Shown: positions 34,521 through 43,784, numbered from the stretch's first letter. The stretch is 64,000 nucleotides of DNA from JACJWR01 sp963752505 (GCA_963752505.1 CAVVYM010000009.1:62001-126000), one strand, 5' to 3'. Numbers and translations: made by a program. The notes: generated from the sequence alone by a model not told the origin.

Positions 34521-34640
34521 CCCGACCACCGGCCGCGTTGATCACCAACCCCACCCGACCACCGGCCGCGTTGATCACCGCCCACACCCGACCACCGGCC
34601 GCGTTGATCACCAACCACCCGACCACCGGCCGCGTTGATC
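34521..34640. repeat. four tandem repeats of about 31-33 bp sharing ACCACCGGCCGCGTTGATCA
   Basis: Units begin at 34521, 34554, 34587 and 34618. Each opens CCCG followed by the same 20-base core. The first three then have a variable tail of about 7-9 bases, and the fourth diverges after the core. The spacing is 33, 33 and 31 bases, so this is not a constant-spacer CRISPR array and the spacers are too short. No protein is read through it. It may be a dispersed intergenic repeat or a recombination product. Confidence 0.85.
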
Positions 34641-34708
34641 ATGAATCACCTCACCGCGACCCGGGGCCAGACGGAACCTAGCGTGCAGAGGACGACAGCC
34701 CCCAACAA

Positions 34709-35113
34709 AGCGCCGCCGACTACAGCGCGGCAGCGACTTCGGTGCCCTGCTTGATGGCGCGCTTGGCGTCGAGTTCGGCCGCCACGTCGGCACCGCCGAT
34801 GAGATGGGGAGTCATGCCAGCGGCCAAGAGTTCGTCGTAGAGACCCCGGCGCGGCTCCTGGCCGGTGCACAACACCACGGTGTCGACCTCCAGCGTTTGC
34901 GGGATCCCGTCAATCTCGACGTGCACCCCATCGTCATCAATACCGGTGTAGGTAACGCCGGGAATCATCGTCACTCCGCGACGCGACAACTCCGCCCGAT
35001 GGATCCAGCCCGTGGTCTTGCCCAGGCCGCCGCCGACCTTCGAGGTCTTGCGCTGCAGCAGGAAGACCTCACGCGGAGACTCCTCAGGCTGCGCAGGCAC
35101 AACGCCGCCGGGC
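34709..35113 (-). repeat. intact copy of the 405-bp duplicated segment
   Basis: This is the 3' part of the reductase gene at 34720-36756 that is repeated at 33843-34247. The left edge of the match extends about 11 bases beyond the stop codon, so the duplication included non-coding sequence. Confidence 0.9.
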
Positions 35114-36756
35114 TCGTCGTAGTTCATGTCCACCCCCCACCGGGCGAAGAAGACGGCTGGGTCTTCGCTGGCCTCCAGCCCATCGTCGGTGAGGAAGTCA
35201 GCGACGTCGAATCCGATGCCACCTGCGCCCAAGATGGCCACGCGCCGACCGACTTCGACGTCGCCGCGCAGCACGTCGATGTAGGAGACCACCGACGGGT
35301 GATCGACGCCGGGGATCTCAGGAACGCGGGGAACCACACCGGTCGCCACCACGATCTCGTCGTACTCGGGCAGGCCCATCTCAGCGGCCACCAGCTCGGT
35401 GGCCGAGACCGGCTCGCCGGTTCGCACGGTGACGCCCAACTCCCGCAAGCGCACGTCGAAATACCGCAATGTCTCGTTGAACTCTTCCTTTCCGGGAACC
35501 GACTTGGCCAGCAGCAACTGCCCGCCAATCGTGTCGGCCGCGTCGAACAACGACACGGTGTGGCCCCGTTCTGCGGCGCTCACGGCACAGGCCATGCCGG
35601 CCGGTCCCGCACCCACAACGGCCACCCGCTTGGAGTAGTGCGTCGGCTCCAGCACCAACTCGGTTTCGTGGCATGCCCGAGGGTTCACCAAACACGACGT
35701 CAGCTTCAGTTGGAAGGTGTGATCCAAACACGCCTGGTTACAGGCGATGCAGGTGTTGATCCTTTCCGGGGTGCCAGCAGCTGCCTTGGCCACGAACTCC
35801 GGATCAGCCAACATGGGGCGTGCCATGGAAATCATGTCGGCGACGCCGTCGGCGAGCAGTCGCTCGGCCAGCTCAGGGTTGTTGATCCGATTGCTGGTCA
35901 CCACGGGGATGGAAACTGATCCCACAACTTTGTTGGTCACCCAGGTGTAGGCCGCCCGAGGCACGGACATGGCAATCGTGGGGATGCGCGCCTCATGCCA
36001 GCCGATGCCGGTGTTGAGGATGGTCGCCCCTGCAGCCTCAATCTCTACTGCAAGTTCAAGAACCTCCTCGAGCGTGGACCCGCCGGGTACGAGATCAAGC
36101 ATGCTCAACCTGTAGATGAGGATGAAGTCTGGCCCAACGGCAGCCCGCGTGCGGCGAACGATCTCCAACGGGAACTGAATGCGGTTGGCATACGCCCCGC
36201 CCCAACGGTCGGTCCGCTGATTGGTCGCGGCGACGATGAACTCGTTGATCAGGTAGCCCTCCGAACCCATGATCTCGACACCGTCGTAGCCGGCTTCCTG
36301 TGCGAGAACGGCCGTCCGGACGAAGTCGTCAATCGTGCGTTCGACGTCCTCGTCTGTGAGTTCACGCGGCACGAACGGCGCGATCGGTGCTTTGATCGGG
36401 CTAGGGCCGACCATGTCCTGGTGGTAGGCGTACCGGCCGAAATGCAGGATCTGCATGCAGATGCGCCCACCGGCATCGTGCACGGCATCGGTGACGATGC
36501 GGTGATTGGCCACTCCCGATTCGTCGTCCAGTTTGGCTCCCCCCGGATAGGGCCGACCCTCGTCGTTGGGCGAGATTCCGCCAGTGACGATGAGTCCCAC
36601 GCCACCGCGCGCTCGCTCGGCATAGAAGGCAGCCATGCGGTCGAAGCCGCCAGGAGCCTCCTCGAGACCCACGTGCATGGATCCCATCAAGACACGGTTG
36701 GGCAGCGTGACGAAGCCCAAATCAAGCGGAGCGAGCAGATGAGGGTAAGCAGTCAC
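34720..36756 (-). CDS. FadH-type NADPH-dependent 2,4-dienoyl-CoA reductase / OYE-family flavoprotein
   Basis: The 678-residue length and layout match FadH. An N-terminal FMN TIM barrel comes first (HLLAPLDLGFVTLPNRVLMG at the start). A 4Fe-4S cluster site follows with Cys336, 339, 343 and 355 (CIACNQACLDHT...SC). Then come an FAD domain (VGAGPAGMACAVSAAERG) and an NAD(P) domain (LGAGGIGFDVADF). Such enzymes reduce the 2,4-double bonds left during unsaturated fatty acid breakdown; related ones act on other enones. GTG is the likely start behind GAAAGG. Its 3' end is duplicated downstream. Confidence 0.87.
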   Translation of the reverse strand: MTAYPHLLAPLDLGFVTLPNRVLMGSMHVGLEEAPGGFDRMAAFYAERARGGVGLIVTGGISPNDEGRPYPGGAKLDDESGVANHRIVTDAVHDAGGRICMQILHFGRYAYHQDMVGPSPIKAPIAPFVPRELTDEDVERTIDDFVRTAVLAQEAGYDGVEIMGSEGYLINEFIVAATNQRTDRWGGAYANRIQFPLEIVRRTRAAVGPDFILIYRLSMLDLVPGGSTLEEVLELAVEIEAAGATILNTGIGWHEARIPTIAMSVPRAAYTWVTNKVVGSVSIPVVTSNRINNPELAERLLADGVADMISMARPMLADPEFVAKAAAGTPERINTCIACNQACLDHTFQLKLTSCLVNPRACHETELVLEPTHYSKRVAVVGAGPAGMACAVSAAERGHTVSLFDAADTIGGQLLLAKSVPGKEEFNETLRYFDVRLRELGVTVRTGEPVSATELVAAEMGLPEYDEIVVATGVVPRVPEIPGVDHPSVVSYIDVLRGDVEVGRRVAILGAGGIGFDVADFLTDDGLEASEDPAVFFARWGVDMNYDEPGGVVPAQPEESPREVFLLQRKTSKVGGGLGKTTGWIHRAELSRRGVTMIPGVTYTGIDDDGVHVEIDGIPQTLEVDTVVLCTGQEPRRGLYDELLAAGMTPHLIGGADVAAELDAKRAIKQGTEVAAAL

Positions 36757-36846
36757 GTGGAGCGCACCTTTCGCTGAAGACGGGTCATCCTTCCTGGAAG
36801 TCTGCCAGGTCAGCCATCACAGGCACGTGGAGGTGCCCGCTGCGGG

Positions 36847-36852
36847 TACTCT
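36847..36852 (+). promoter_or_regulatory. -10 box TACTCT (leaderless)
   Basis: TACTCT is followed by seven bases and the GTG at 36860. Confidence 0.5.
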
Positions 36853-36859
36853 CGTTGTT

Positions 36860-37561
36860 GTGAGCGACTCCGACACAAACCAAGCTGGTGGGTCAGACGA
36901 GCCCGCCCCGCTGCGATTGCGCGCCTCAGATGCAGATCGAGATCGTGTCGCCACAGTCATCAACAATGCTTTCGCCGAAGGCAGGCTCACACCGGTGGAA
37001 CACGAAGAACGTCTCGCCGAGGTCTACGCCGCGGCCACCTACGGTCAACTTGTACCGACACTGCGCGACCTGCCGGTTCCGCCCGGCACCCTTACCGTTC
37101 CGAACTCGTCGGACCCCGTGGCCGTACCCGCCATCACGTCGGATGGGACCGCCGGCACCGGGGTCTCGGTGCGACCCGGCATGCCGGTCGATGCGGGCAA
37201 CAGCGCAACCGCGGTGTTCGGCGAATTCGTGCGCAACGGCCCGTGGACCGTACCCGACCAGATGAATGCGACTGCGGTCTTCGGCAGTGGCGAACTTGAC
37301 TTCACCGGGGCGACGTTGACCACGAACGAGACGGTCATCAACGTGGTAGCGCTCTTTGGCGAGGTGAAACTGACCGTGCCCCCGGGTGTGGGGGTGCGCA
37401 ATGAAGTCGTCGCCGTCCTCGGCGAGGCAGACGTGCGCGTGGAGTCCGGCGACGGCACGGGACCAGTGCTGGTGCTGAAGGGCGCAGCAATCATGGGTAG
37501 CCTGCAAGTCCGCCACCCCAAACAGCCCAAGAAGTCCAAGCGGGCACGGCTGACCCCCTGA
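36860..37561 (+). CDS. DUF1707 / LiaF-like domain protein
   Basis: The protein has about 233 residues. The N-terminal part (LRLRASDADRDRVATVINNAFAEGRL, then EHEERLAEVYAA) is the DUF1707 (SHOCT-like) helical domain common in actinobacteria. The C-terminal half has repeating beta-rich segments (ATAVFGEFVRNG, NVVALFGEVKLTVPPGV, EVVAVLGEADVRV) like the beta-helix domain of LiaF/cell-wall-active antibiotic response proteins. No membrane helix is visible. The GTG at 36860 is favoured over the upstream ATG because of a TACTCT box seven bases before it. The function is unknown. Confidence 0.8.
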   Translation: MSDSDTNQAGGSDEPAPLRLRASDADRDRVATVINNAFAEGRLTPVEHEERLAEVYAAATYGQLVPTLRDLPVPPGTLTVPNSSDPVAVPAITSDGTAGTGVSVRPGMPVDAGNSATAVFGEFVRNGPWTVPDQMNATAVFGSGELDFTGATLTTNETVINVVALFGEVKLTVPPGVGVRNEVVAVLGEADVRVESGDGTGPVLVLKGAAIMGSLQVRHPKQPKKSKRARLTP

Positions 37562-37575
37562 CGACCGCAGCCGCG

Positions 37576-39030
37576 TCAGCGCTGCAGCCCAACAATCCCG
37601 AGGAGCGTCGCGCGGGCGTTGCGGTCGAATCGACCGGCCATGAGGTACCACACTGCGGCGTAGAGAACGGCGGCGATGACGGCGGCCAGGATCAGCCCCA
37701 GTCCGGACATCAACACCGGGACTATCACGATTCCGGCAACACCAGGCACCACGGCCGCCCGCAGCAACCGAGGCGAACCAACCAGGCGTCGCAGCATGAC
37801 CCAGACGATTGCCGCCTGCACCGCCATGGCGGCGGCGCTGGCCGCAGCCGCGCCAGCCGGGCCGTAACTAGGGATCAGAAGCAGGTTGGCGAGTATGTTC
37901 ACCAGCAAGCTCACGACGCCAGCCAGCACGACTAGTCGGTTTCGACTCCTGGCGAGCAAGCCGCTTGCCACCAGGTATTGAATCGAATAGGGAATGAGTG
38001 CCACCATCAGCCACTGCAGCGCGGTTTCGCTGTCTACCCCGTACGGTTCGCCGAAGACGAGCGTGAGAACCTCATCGCCGCGGATCCCCAGGACCAGGGC
38101 GAAGGGAAAGTAGACCGAGAAGACCACCGCGCAGGCGCGGTGCACTCCGCGGCGCACCGGATCGTTGCCCTTCGCAGCGGTCATAGTCGGCATGGCCACA
38201 CGATCCACAGACCACAATACGAACATCGCGGTTTCGAACAACTTGTAGGCGGCTGAGTAGGAGCCGACGGCCGTGGAGTTGAGCAGCCAACCAAGCAGCA
38301 CCGTGTCGATGCGGAAGATCAGCATGTTGATTGTGGTGCTCAGGCCTAGCGCGGTCGAGCCTCGCGCGATCTCCGCCATGCCCGACCGGCTCACGTCGCC
38401 GAGATTGGGACGCAGATCGATTCGCCTGGCGGTCCAGAACATCAGCACGACACCGATCACAGTGCCGGCGAGGTAGGCCCAAGCCATTCCGAGCACTCCC
38501 CCGCCGGCGAGCAGCACGGCGACGGCGAGTCCCGCCGTGGCGAGTCGCTGGATGACCAGGTTGATGGCCACCGAACGTTGGCGTTCGCGCACAGCTGCGG
38601 CCGAGCGGATTGCTTGATTCGCCGAGTCGAGCAGCACCGCCAGCGACAGCACGGCGGTGACGAGTTGGGCGGTGTCGGGCGCTCCCGGAATGAGCACCGC
38701 GGCCAGCAGCGCGGGCGGAATGAGCAGGGCCCGGATTGCCAGCGTGTTCGAGAGCAGCGCATTGAGGCGCTGCGGCGTTTTGGTGCCCAGCTGGATCAAA
38801 GCGATGTCGAATCCCCAGAGCACGAAGGTCGACATCATCAGGGCGAGGTTGAACGACCAGCTGAAGACGCCGAAGTCGGCCACGCCTAGCACCCGGGCAG
38901 CGACCGCAAACATCACGAAGGATGCGAGTTTGCCCGCCACCTCGGCTATGGCAAGCAACGAGACGGTACGCGCGTGGCGCACCCCCACGGCATTTCCGTC
39001 GCCAGCGTCCTCGGGTGTCGACGACGTCAT
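37576..39030 (-). CDS. Wzx-like polysaccharide flippase (MATE/MOP superfamily)
   Basis: The 484-residue protein has about 12-14 membrane helices and the polysaccharide-biosynthesis N-terminus SLLAIAEVAGKLASFVMFAVAARVLG. It is the likely exporter of lipid-linked repeat units, flipping undecaprenyl-diphosphate sugars to the outer face of the membrane. A GAGGTG ribosome binding site precedes the ATG. It is divergent from the multidomain glycosyltransferase and starts the exopolysaccharide cluster, which also encodes a Wzy-like polymerase and a priming transferase. Confidence 0.85.
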   Translation of the reverse strand: MTSSTPEDAGDGNAVGVRHARTVSLLAIAEVAGKLASFVMFAVAARVLGVADFGVFSWSFNLALMMSTFVLWGFDIALIQLGTKTPQRLNALLSNTLAIRALLIPPALLAAVLIPGAPDTAQLVTAVLSLAVLLDSANQAIRSAAAVRERQRSVAINLVIQRLATAGLAVAVLLAGGGVLGMAWAYLAGTVIGVVLMFWTARRIDLRPNLGDVSRSGMAEIARGSTALGLSTTINMLIFRIDTVLLGWLLNSTAVGSYSAAYKLFETAMFVLWSVDRVAMPTMTAAKGNDPVRRGVHRACAVVFSVYFPFALVLGIRGDEVLTLVFGEPYGVDSETALQWLMVALIPYSIQYLVASGLLARSRNRLVVLAGVVSLLVNILANLLLIPSYGPAGAAAASAAAMAVQAAIVWVMLRRLVGSPRLLRAAVVPGVAGIVIVPVLMSGLGLILAAVIAAVLYAAVWYLMAGRFDRNARATLLGIVGLQR

Positions 39031-39106
39031 CGCCGCACCTCGGTGGGACCTGTCCCGGCAGGGGACAAAGCGGCAGGCCGACGCGCAAGACCCCTGTGCC
39101 TCATGC

Positions 39107-39112
39107 CACGCT
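39107..39112 (+). promoter_or_regulatory. candidate -10 box CACGCT
   Basis: CACGCT lies seven bases before the ATG at 39120. It is a loose match to the leaderless pattern. Confidence 0.35.
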
Positions 39113-39119
39113 CCTGCCT

Positions 39120-41528
39120 ATGGCCCCGCGTCGCACTGTCCTGCTGATCCCTTACTTCAACAGCGCTGAGAGCCTACTTATATCACTGTCGTCCGTGGAC
39201 TCGGCTGAAGCATGCGACGTCTTGATCGTCGACGATGGCAGTGATCAACTTCCACTGGACCTCGCCGCCGCGCGGGCCGCGTTTCGCGGCCACGGCGACG
39301 TCCACTCCCTCGTGTTGGATGCCAACGTGGGAATCGAAAATGCCCTCAACGCCGGTCTGGACTGGATTGCAGCCCGCGACTATACCTACATCGCCAGGCT
39401 CGATTGTGGGGATCGCAACCGTCCCGGACGCCTGCGGATGCAGGAGGAGTTCCTCGATACGCATCCACGCGTCCTCCTCGTCGGCGGCGCTGCCGCCTTC
39501 GTCGACCTGACCGGTCACGAACAGTTCGTGTTCCGGCTCCCGACAGAGCACGACGCCATCGCCGATTCCATGCGGAACAACTCCGCGTTCATGCACCCAT
39601 CGGTGATGTTCAGAGCGTCCGCGCTGCCGTTGGTGGGTCGGTATCCTGTCGATGTGCCAGCGGCGGAGGACTACGCCTTCTTCTGGAAGTTCATCGAAGT
39701 GGGGGAAGTGGCCAATCTGCCCGACGTACTCATCGACTACGAACTCGACCCAAGCGGCATTTCGCTGAGCAAACGCACCACACAGCTGACGTCGCGGCTG
39801 AAGGTGCAGCGCGCACATGACGACGGCTCGTGGGCGGCACGCCTGGGTATAGCGCGCACCAAAGTGCTGTTGCGGTTGCCGTACGGCCCGGTGTTCCAGG
39901 CCAAGCGGATCAGCCGTAGCTTGCGCGGACGAGAGCGTCCGAGTTCGTCGAATCGAGCCGCGGCCGGAACAATGCCGCTGCAGGAGGTCACCGAGGCGAC
40001 CGTGCGCGACTACCTGGCCGCAGCGGCCCGGACCGCCGGAGGTGGCCTTGAGCACGGCGACACCGAACAGCGCGCGTGTCGTATCGCCCTCGTCGTCCAC
40101 GGTGCCGTCCTGACCGAAGCCGAGCAGTTGGCCGTGGACTTCTGCGCCCGCGGAACATCCGTGCGCCTCGTGCCTGTGGCCCGCACCGCCGTAGCCACGG
40201 CGGAGGGCGATTGCGGCCTGGATGCGATTGTGAGTCTTTCCGGCCCAACCCCGCATGTGCACGGTGTGCCCGCCCTCCGATTCACCGACGCCGACGGGAT
40301 TGACCTGGCCGACTCGGGCATCGTCGCGCAGGTGGTGCGCAAGGATCTGCCGTACTTCGAGGTGAGGCTGACCGACACCTTGGGCTCAGTCGTCGCGGAC
40401 GGTGACGTAGCCCCGCGGCGCACCGTCGACGCCACCTTGGCGCGCGCTCTGCGGGTGGCGGGCCCGATGCTGGTGGTTGCCGCACGTACCCTGCCGCTTC
40501 CGGCCGTGCCGGCTGCGGCAGCCCTGCGCATGGATGCACCCGAGCAGCGCCGAGCCATCGCCGATGCGTTCGGAGCTGCCTGGTTCATCGGACGCATCGT
40601 GGAGCGCGTCATTTCGGTGCGGCAGTGGCAGGTGGGTCGAGTGCCCGGTCGAAAGCCGATCCGCGAACTGTTCGCTTCTCACGGAACACCTGTTGCGCCC
40701 GTGCGCTGGAACGCCGCGCCGACTCCCAATTTCTGGGCCGACCCCCACGTCGTCACAACAGAGAACGCGGAGTACCTGTTCGTCGAGGAACTGGACATGG
40801 CCACCGGCAGGGGCTCGATCCGACTGCTGGAGATCGATGAAGACGAGGTAGCTCCGCTGGGTGTGGTGCTGCGGACCAGCCACCACCTGTCGTTTCCGCA
40901 GGTCTACCGGATCAATGGCCGTTGGTTGGCAACCGTGGAGACCTGCGGCGAGGTCAACCCGGTGTATACCTTCGATGAGATTGGCGATCCCTGGCGCGCC
41001 ACCGACGAGCTCCCAGCGCTCCCGCCACATCTCGCAGATCCGGTTCTCCTATTCGATCGTCCTCTCTCAGGTGACGTGGCGAACACGCCAGCCCGCGTCG
41101 TGGGGCTCATCGGTACCGACGCGACCGTGGACCCGGATGCTGTGGTAGTCGAGTATTCGCTTGCGGACGACAACTCCTGGCGCCGCATCGACGAAAGCGT
41201 GCGGGTGAGCGTGACCAACGGTCGCGGCGGCGGAACTCTGGACCTGCGCCGGGGCCTGCGAGCGACGCAGGACTGCTCGGGCATCTACGGTCGTGCGATA
41301 GAACTGGTCGAGTTCCCCGAACAGCAACCGCCAAGAGTCGAGCTCCGCGTCGATGCCGACACGGCAGGTCCGGACCTGCGCGGCAAGCATCAGCGCGGAT
41401 TGCACACGCTCACGTGGTCGTCCGCGGGCACCACCGTCTGGGCCGACGCGTGGCATCGCCGTCTGACGCCGTTCGGGTGGTTGTGGGACCGGCGCGAACG
41501 CCAGCATCTCGACAGTTGCCAGGGTTGA
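39120..41528 (+). CDS. three-domain protein: GT2 glycosyltransferase + formyltransferase-like middle + GINT1-N-like C-terminal domain
   Basis: This 802-residue fusion starts with a GT2 domain (VLLIPYFNSAESL, LIVDDGSD, ARLDCGDRNRPGR, and HPSVMFRASAL with YPVDVPAAEDYAF), spanning about residues 1-290. A middle section from about residue 318 (RIALVVHGAVLTEAEQLA) has alternating strands and helices and resembles a degenerate formyltransferase/methionyl-tRNA-type Rossmann domain. From about residue 525 the sequence (NFWADPHVVTTENAEYLFVE, GSIRLLEIDEDEV, SFPQVYRINGRW) matches the beta-propeller-like N-terminal domain seen in glucosamine inositolphosphorylceramide transferase 1-like proteins. The sugar specificity is unknown. 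The ATG at 39120 begins just before the first GT2 strand. Confidence 0.75.
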   Translation: MAPRRTVLLIPYFNSAESLLISLSSVDSAEACDVLIVDDGSDQLPLDLAAARAAFRGHGDVHSLVLDANVGIENALNAGLDWIAARDYTYIARLDCGDRNRPGRLRMQEEFLDTHPRVLLVGGAAAFVDLTGHEQFVFRLPTEHDAIADSMRNNSAFMHPSVMFRASALPLVGRYPVDVPAAEDYAFFWKFIEVGEVANLPDVLIDYELDPSGISLSKRTTQLTSRLKVQRAHDDGSWAARLGIARTKVLLRLPYGPVFQAKRISRSLRGRERPSSSNRAAAGTMPLQEVTEATVRDYLAAAARTAGGGLEHGDTEQRACRIALVVHGAVLTEAEQLAVDFCARGTSVRLVPVARTAVATAEGDCGLDAIVSLSGPTPHVHGVPALRFTDADGIDLADSGIVAQVVRKDLPYFEVRLTDTLGSVVADGDVAPRRTVDATLARALRVAGPMLVVAARTLPLPAVPAAAALRMDAPEQRRAIADAFGAAWFIGRIVERVISVRQWQVGRVPGRKPIRELFASHGTPVAPVRWNAAPTPNFWADPHVVTTENAEYLFVEELDMATGRGSIRLLEIDEDEVAPLGVVLRTSHHLSFPQVYRINGRWLATVETCGEVNPVYTFDEIGDPWRATDELPALPPHLADPVLLFDRPLSGDVANTPARVVGLIGTDATVDPDAVVVEYSLADDNSWRRIDESVRVSVTNGRGGGTLDLRRGLRATQDCSGIYGRAIELVEFPEQQPPRVELRVDADTAGPDLRGKHQRGLHTLTWSSAGTTVWADAWHRRLTPFGWLWDRRERQHLDSCQG

Positions 41529-41575
41529 CCCGACCAGGTGTGGCCAGCGGGGCGAAAGCTCATCCGCAAGGGCAG

Positions 41576-41581
41576 TAGGCT
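41576..41581 (+). promoter_or_regulatory. -10 box TAGGCT (leaderless)
   Basis: TAGGCT is followed by seven bases and the GTG at 41589 of the first Wzz-like gene. Confidence 0.55.
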
Positions 41582-41588
41582 GCCGGCT

Positions 41589-42218
41589 GTGAGTGACCGT
41601 CCATCGACGCTTCAGGTAGACGACCAGAGCGACGACGGCCTAGCCCCGGCACTTGAGGCGCTCGGACGTCAGTGGATCGCTGCGGTGGCAACGTTCCTGC
41701 TGGTGATGGCCCTCGGCATGTTCTTCGTGCTGAGCTCTCCTACGCAATACGAATCGGGCGCGGTCGTGTCGTTCATGCCACGTGTTGCCAGTGATGTGGG
41801 TGGCGAACTTGCCGCACTCATCGTGGAGCGTTACCCGGAGGTGGTGGCCTCGGAAACCTCCATCGATGCGGCGGCGGATGCGGCGGGCGTTTCCAGCGCG
41901 GAGGTGCAGGCTGGCTTGAACGCGCTCATCCAACCCGGGACGCTCAACCTTGTGTTCTCCACCACTCTGCCTAGCAATGACCAGGCCGTGGCCGCCACCA
42001 CGGCCATCTACGACAACCTCCTGGAAGCGAATCGAACGGATCCGGACTTGCGCGCAGTCACCGTGTCCGCACCACTCGGTTGGGGCGCCACCGGTGCCTC
42101 GACGACGCTGCTCTCAGCAGCAGTTGTCATTGCCGCCACAGTGCTCGGCTTCATCGTCGCTCTCGTGGTCGACGGCTTCAGCAGGCGCAGGATCAGCCAG
42201 ATCCCCGCGTCAGACTAG
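41589..42218 (+). CDS. Wzz-like chain-length determinant protein 1
   Basis: This protein of about 209 residues has two membrane helices, one at about residues 28-50 (WIAAVATFLLVMALGMFFVL) and one near the C-terminus (LLSAAVVIAATVLGFIVALVV), flanking an extracellular domain. That is the plan of Wzz/PCP polysaccharide co-polymerases. The short region after helix one (YESGAVVSFMPR) resembles Wzz proteins. No tyrosine-kinase domain is attached. It is similar in layout and in short motifs (VVSF, YPVV/YPEVV, AAGVS) to the protein at 45774, so the two are paralogues. Its 3' end overlaps the sugar transferase tail to tail. Confidence 0.75.
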   Translation: MSDRPSTLQVDDQSDDGLAPALEALGRQWIAAVATFLLVMALGMFFVLSSPTQYESGAVVSFMPRVASDVGGELAALIVERYPEVVASETSIDAAADAAGVSSAEVQAGLNALIQPGTLNLVFSTTLPSNDQAVAATTAIYDNLLEANRTDPDLRAVTVSAPLGWGATGASTTLLSAAVVIAATVLGFIVALVVDGFSRRRISQIPASD

Positions 42219-43587
42219 AAATCGTGCGCAGGACGATCTTGATGTCCAGCCACAGCGACCAGTTCTCGATGTAGTAGTTGTCGTACCGCGCCCGACCCGC
42301 GATGGAGGTATCGCCGCGTAGACCGTGGATCTGGGCCCACCCGGTGAGCCCGCAGGGAACCCGATGGCGGCTTCCGTAGTAGGGGTACATTTCGCTGAAC
42401 TGTTCGGTGAAGTGCGGCCGCTCGGGCCGTGGGCCCACGATGGCCATGTCCCCGCGCAAGATGTTGATCAGTTGCGGCAATTCGTCCAGTGAACTCTTCC
42501 GCAGAAACTTGCCGAACCAACTGACTCGGTCGTCGTGCTTGATGTTCCACATCGTCGCCGACTCGCTGGAAGTTGCAGGCCGAAGGCTGCGAAACTTGAG
42601 CAACTCGAACGGTTTGCCGTCGACGCCGATGCGCTCCTGGCGGAAGATCACACCCGGTCCATCGACTATTCGGTCGACGAGTGCCAGAACCAGTAGCAGC
42701 GGCGAGAGGATCAGCAGCGCGAGACCTGCCGCAACCACGTCCGCCACGCGCTTAACTGGCCAGAGAGGAGATCGGAACGCCGGTCGGGGCAGGCCGACCA
42801 GCGGAATGTCCGACACGTGGTCCATGGCGCCACGAACGGGTACGAGCTCGAAGAGTCGGGGTACGACCGCGAATCCGGTCGGCAGTCGGTCTGCAGTCCT
42901 GATAATCGGCACAAGATCATGCTCAGCGACGTGCGTGTAGGCGACGAGCACCATCTCCACGGAGTGCTGCTCGATGAGTTGTGAGAGATCCTCCATTCGA
43001 CCCAGCAACGGGATCGGCAGGTCCGAGACCATCCCAGGAGGAGGTGAGTCCACGAAGCCGATGGGATCGAGCCCGCACTCGCGCTCCCGCTGAAGGGCAT
43101 GGGCAAGGGCGATGCCGACCTTCCCGCAGCCGACGATCAGCGTCGCCTTTCCCAGCACCCGACGCGACCGCAGGTGGCGAGCCAATCGGTAGACGAGCGC
43201 GCGTACCACGACCAGTGCCGCGAACAAGACGAGCCATTTCCACAGCGCAATGGGCTCCGGCAGGGAAACGGGTAGCGCCGCGAACACAAGCAGCGTGAAA
43301 CCTGCGGCAAGCAGGAATCTGGCAGCCATACCAGGCAAGTCGTTGAGTATCGACAGCGTCAACCGGTTGCGGTACAGCTCCTTGTTCCAGAAACCACCCA
43401 CGAGCAGCAGGCCGAACACCAGACCGGCCAGCGTGAACTTGTAGAGGACGTACGCCCCGACGACCAAAGTCATCACATCCGCCGCGAGCAAAACCAGGCC
43501 AAGCGCCCTTCGCCGCAGCAAACTGCGCGGTTTCCCGGAATAGGGATGCTCGGATTCGAGCGATTGCTGCGAGGCGCCTTGCCTCAT
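42193..43587 (-). CDS. polyprenyl-phosphate sugar-1-phosphate transferase (priming enzyme)
   Basis: The 464-residue enzyme has N-terminal membrane helices, a CoA-binding-type Rossmann segment (ATLIVGCGKVGIALAHALQ), and the C-terminal bacterial sugar transferase domain. That domain includes FRQERIGVDGKPFELLKFRS, KSSLDELPQLINILRGDMA, VGPRPERPHF and LTGWAQIHGLRGDTS. Family members move a sugar phosphate from a UDP-sugar to undecaprenyl phosphate, which starts the repeat unit. ATG at 43587 is chosen for its GGAGG ribosome binding site seven bases upstream; the open frame extends further but lacks support. It is the committed first step of the cluster. Confidence 0.9.
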   Translation of the reverse strand: MRQGASQQSLESEHPYSGKPRSLLRRRALGLVLLAADVMTLVVGAYVLYKFTLAGLVFGLLLVGGFWNKELYRNRLTLSILNDLPGMAARFLLAAGFTLLVFAALPVSLPEPIALWKWLVLFAALVVVRALVYRLARHLRSRRVLGKATLIVGCGKVGIALAHALQRERECGLDPIGFVDSPPPGMVSDLPIPLLGRMEDLSQLIEQHSVEMVLVAYTHVAEHDLVPIIRTADRLPTGFAVVPRLFELVPVRGAMDHVSDIPLVGLPRPAFRSPLWPVKRVADVVAAGLALLILSPLLLVLALVDRIVDGPGVIFRQERIGVDGKPFELLKFRSLRPATSSESATMWNIKHDDRVSWFGKFLRKSSLDELPQLINILRGDMAIVGPRPERPHFTEQFSEMYPYYGSRHRVPCGLTGWAQIHGLRGDTSIAGRARYDNYYIENWSLWLDIKIVLRTISSLTRGSG

Positions 43588-43784
43588 GCAACCACCTCCA
43601 ACGGCTACGCAGCCTGTGTGCAAGTACTCGCTCAAGCCGTGAGCACAGACACCACACACCGTAGGTCTCCATCCTACCGACGGCGCGGTGTCGCGGTGTG
43701 CACACAGTCCAACCGGTAGGGCCTGCGTGCTAGATTCCGAACGAATCGTGCTTCGCTGCTCAGTCGTCCTCGGAGGCCAAACCC

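Noticed and set aside
34521..34640. CRISPR array
   Set aside because: The tails between the conserved cores are only about 11-13 bases and the unit length varies; no cas genes are near.
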